Source: Pseudomonas viridiflava (lineage in GTDB: Bacteria; Pseudomonadota; Gammaproteobacteria; Pseudomonadales; Pseudomonadaceae). Taken from it: DNA of 64,000 nucleotides. Shown here piece after piece: positions 63,436 through 64,000 of this stretch (the first letter of the stretch is position 1; every line of letters starts with the position of its first letter). The stretch spans positions 248,001 to 312,000 of the forward strand of contig UVIF01000023.1 of assembly GCA_900596015.1 (NCBI GenBank). Reading direction: 5' to 3'. The position numbers were made by a program, and so were the translations under genes. A model generated the notes under the pieces. It was not told the origin of the DNA. It searched no databases and saw only the letters and a list, made by a program, of their open reading frames with translations.

Positions 63436-64000
63436 CTATTGGCGTTGCACCACCGCCACCTCGGCAACCGGCGCCAGGCGCGCCGCAAGGTCGACGGACA
63501 GCGCCTGAGCCGCGCTCCAGCGCAAGTGAATGGCATCGACGAAGGCGGTCTCGCCGACCTGGTATTCGGTATCGGCGTTCCACAACCGCGCGCCAGTGCG
63601 CTCCAGGGTCTGGCGCAGCGCGCTGTCGAACGCGGCCAGCAGGCGACCGTCGCCATCGTGTTCGGCCTTCCACTGCGGATGCAATGGGGTTGCTACCACG
63701 GTCAGCGGGCGCCCTTCGCGCTGGAGGCGCTGCGCCAGGCTGTCGAGAGCTGCGAAGCAGGTCGGGTCAAGCGCGTCGGGCTGGCCGTACAGCAGCGCGC
63801 GAGAATTGCGGGTATCCAACGGCCCGTCGCCGTAGCGGTTGAAGACCAGCGGATCGAACTCGACCTGCCCGGCCCGCTGCGCCTTGACCGTACGCGCGTT
63901 GCGCAGCAGCGAGCCGGGGGTGAAATAGCGCATGTAGGGCAGCCAGGCCGAGCCCTGTCCGTACACGTAGGCATCGGCATCGCGGCGGTCGAACACAGCC
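63436..64000 (-). CDS. SGNH-hydrolase-like protein (AlgJ/AlgX-like), N-terminus off the right edge
   Basis: Only the C-terminal 188 residues are present; the frame is open at the edge. The string FVDAIHLRWSAAQAL near the end carries the Asp-x-x-His pair of SGNH esterases, and RPLTVVATPLHPQW fits a core strand. Such proteins often partner MBOAT acyltransferases in polysaccharide acetylation. The identity is tentative because the N-terminal GDS motif lies outside the window. Confidence 0.55.
   Translation of the reverse strand, partial: AVFDRRDADAYVYGQGSAWLPYMRYFTPGSLLRNARTVKAQRAGQVEFDPLVFNRYGDGPLDTRNSRALLYGQPDALDPTCFAALDSLAQRLQREGRPLTVVATPLHPQWKAEHDGDGRLLAAFDSALRQTLERTGARLWNADTEYQVGETAFVDAIHLRWSAAQALSVDLAARLAPVAEVAVVQRQ

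Overview
The window looks like a Pseudomonas chromosome, most likely P. putida group. It is GC-rich with dense antisense open frames. It carries putida-type REP elements (ending in CGCTCCTACA), a pstSCAB operon, a RES/Xre toxin-antitoxin pair, DUF3772 MscS channels and a sigma-54/PrpR-type catabolic locus.

The most notable content concerns the replication terminus. A site at 7128-7155 matches the E. coli chromosome-dimer-resolution site dif at 25 of 28 positions, including the whole central hexamer and the whole XerD arm. FtsK-orienting octamers (GGGNAGGG) found by eye point towards it from both sides: 3 of 3 on the left, 8 of 10 on the right. At 38698-39660 lies a divergent homologue of Tus, the replication-fork-trap protein. 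A perfect CTGT-N8-ACAG LexA box sits over its predicted promoter. Together these suggest a Pseudomonas terminus region with a Tus-like protein that may be induced by DNA damage.

Layout. 1-3661: peptide-type ABC binding protein (cut by the left edge) and M20 peptidase, divergent from a GntR regulator. 3824-6283: MscS-type channel. 6284-8102: gene-poor terminus DNA with an 18-bp perfect hairpin, dif and an IS66 transposase remnant. 8125-16558: accessory genes (MDR oxidoreductase/LysR, membrane PQQ dehydrogenase, broken SDR, Bcr/CflA MFS, DUF2255, cupin, CMD lipoprotein). 16785-21599: PaoABC-type periplasmic aldehyde oxidoreductase with a LysR gene. 21954-26769: acyltransferase, then LysR + MHS-type MFS + aspartoacylase-like deacylase. 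26775-27407: orphan dTMP-kinase-like gene. 27746-33644: homocysteine methyltransferase operon with a complete Dpp/Opp-type ABC transporter. 33679-38415: sugar cluster (MFS, IolE-like isomerase, Gfo/Idh oxidoreductase) under a LacI regulator with a perfect palindromic operator. 38437-40390: DUF2256, Tus homologue and DUF7693-like genes. 40487-44773: TonB-dependent receptor, PfkB sugar kinase, REP array, VOC protein and a truncated haloacid dehalogenase. 44895-50114: CitMHS carboxylate transporter, RraA-like aldolase and beta-hydroxyacid-type dehydrogenase behind a textbook sigma-54 promoter, opposite a PrpR-like activator. 50140-55337: pstSCAB followed by a Fic-fold protein lacking the catalytic His and a HAD protein. 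55575-64000: second MscS-type channel, YcaC-like hydrolase, EthD-like protein, RES/Xre module, EvgS-like hybrid kinase and the C-terminal part of an SGNH-like protein cut by the right edge.

All calls come from reading the sequence and from memory of protein families. No database search was run.
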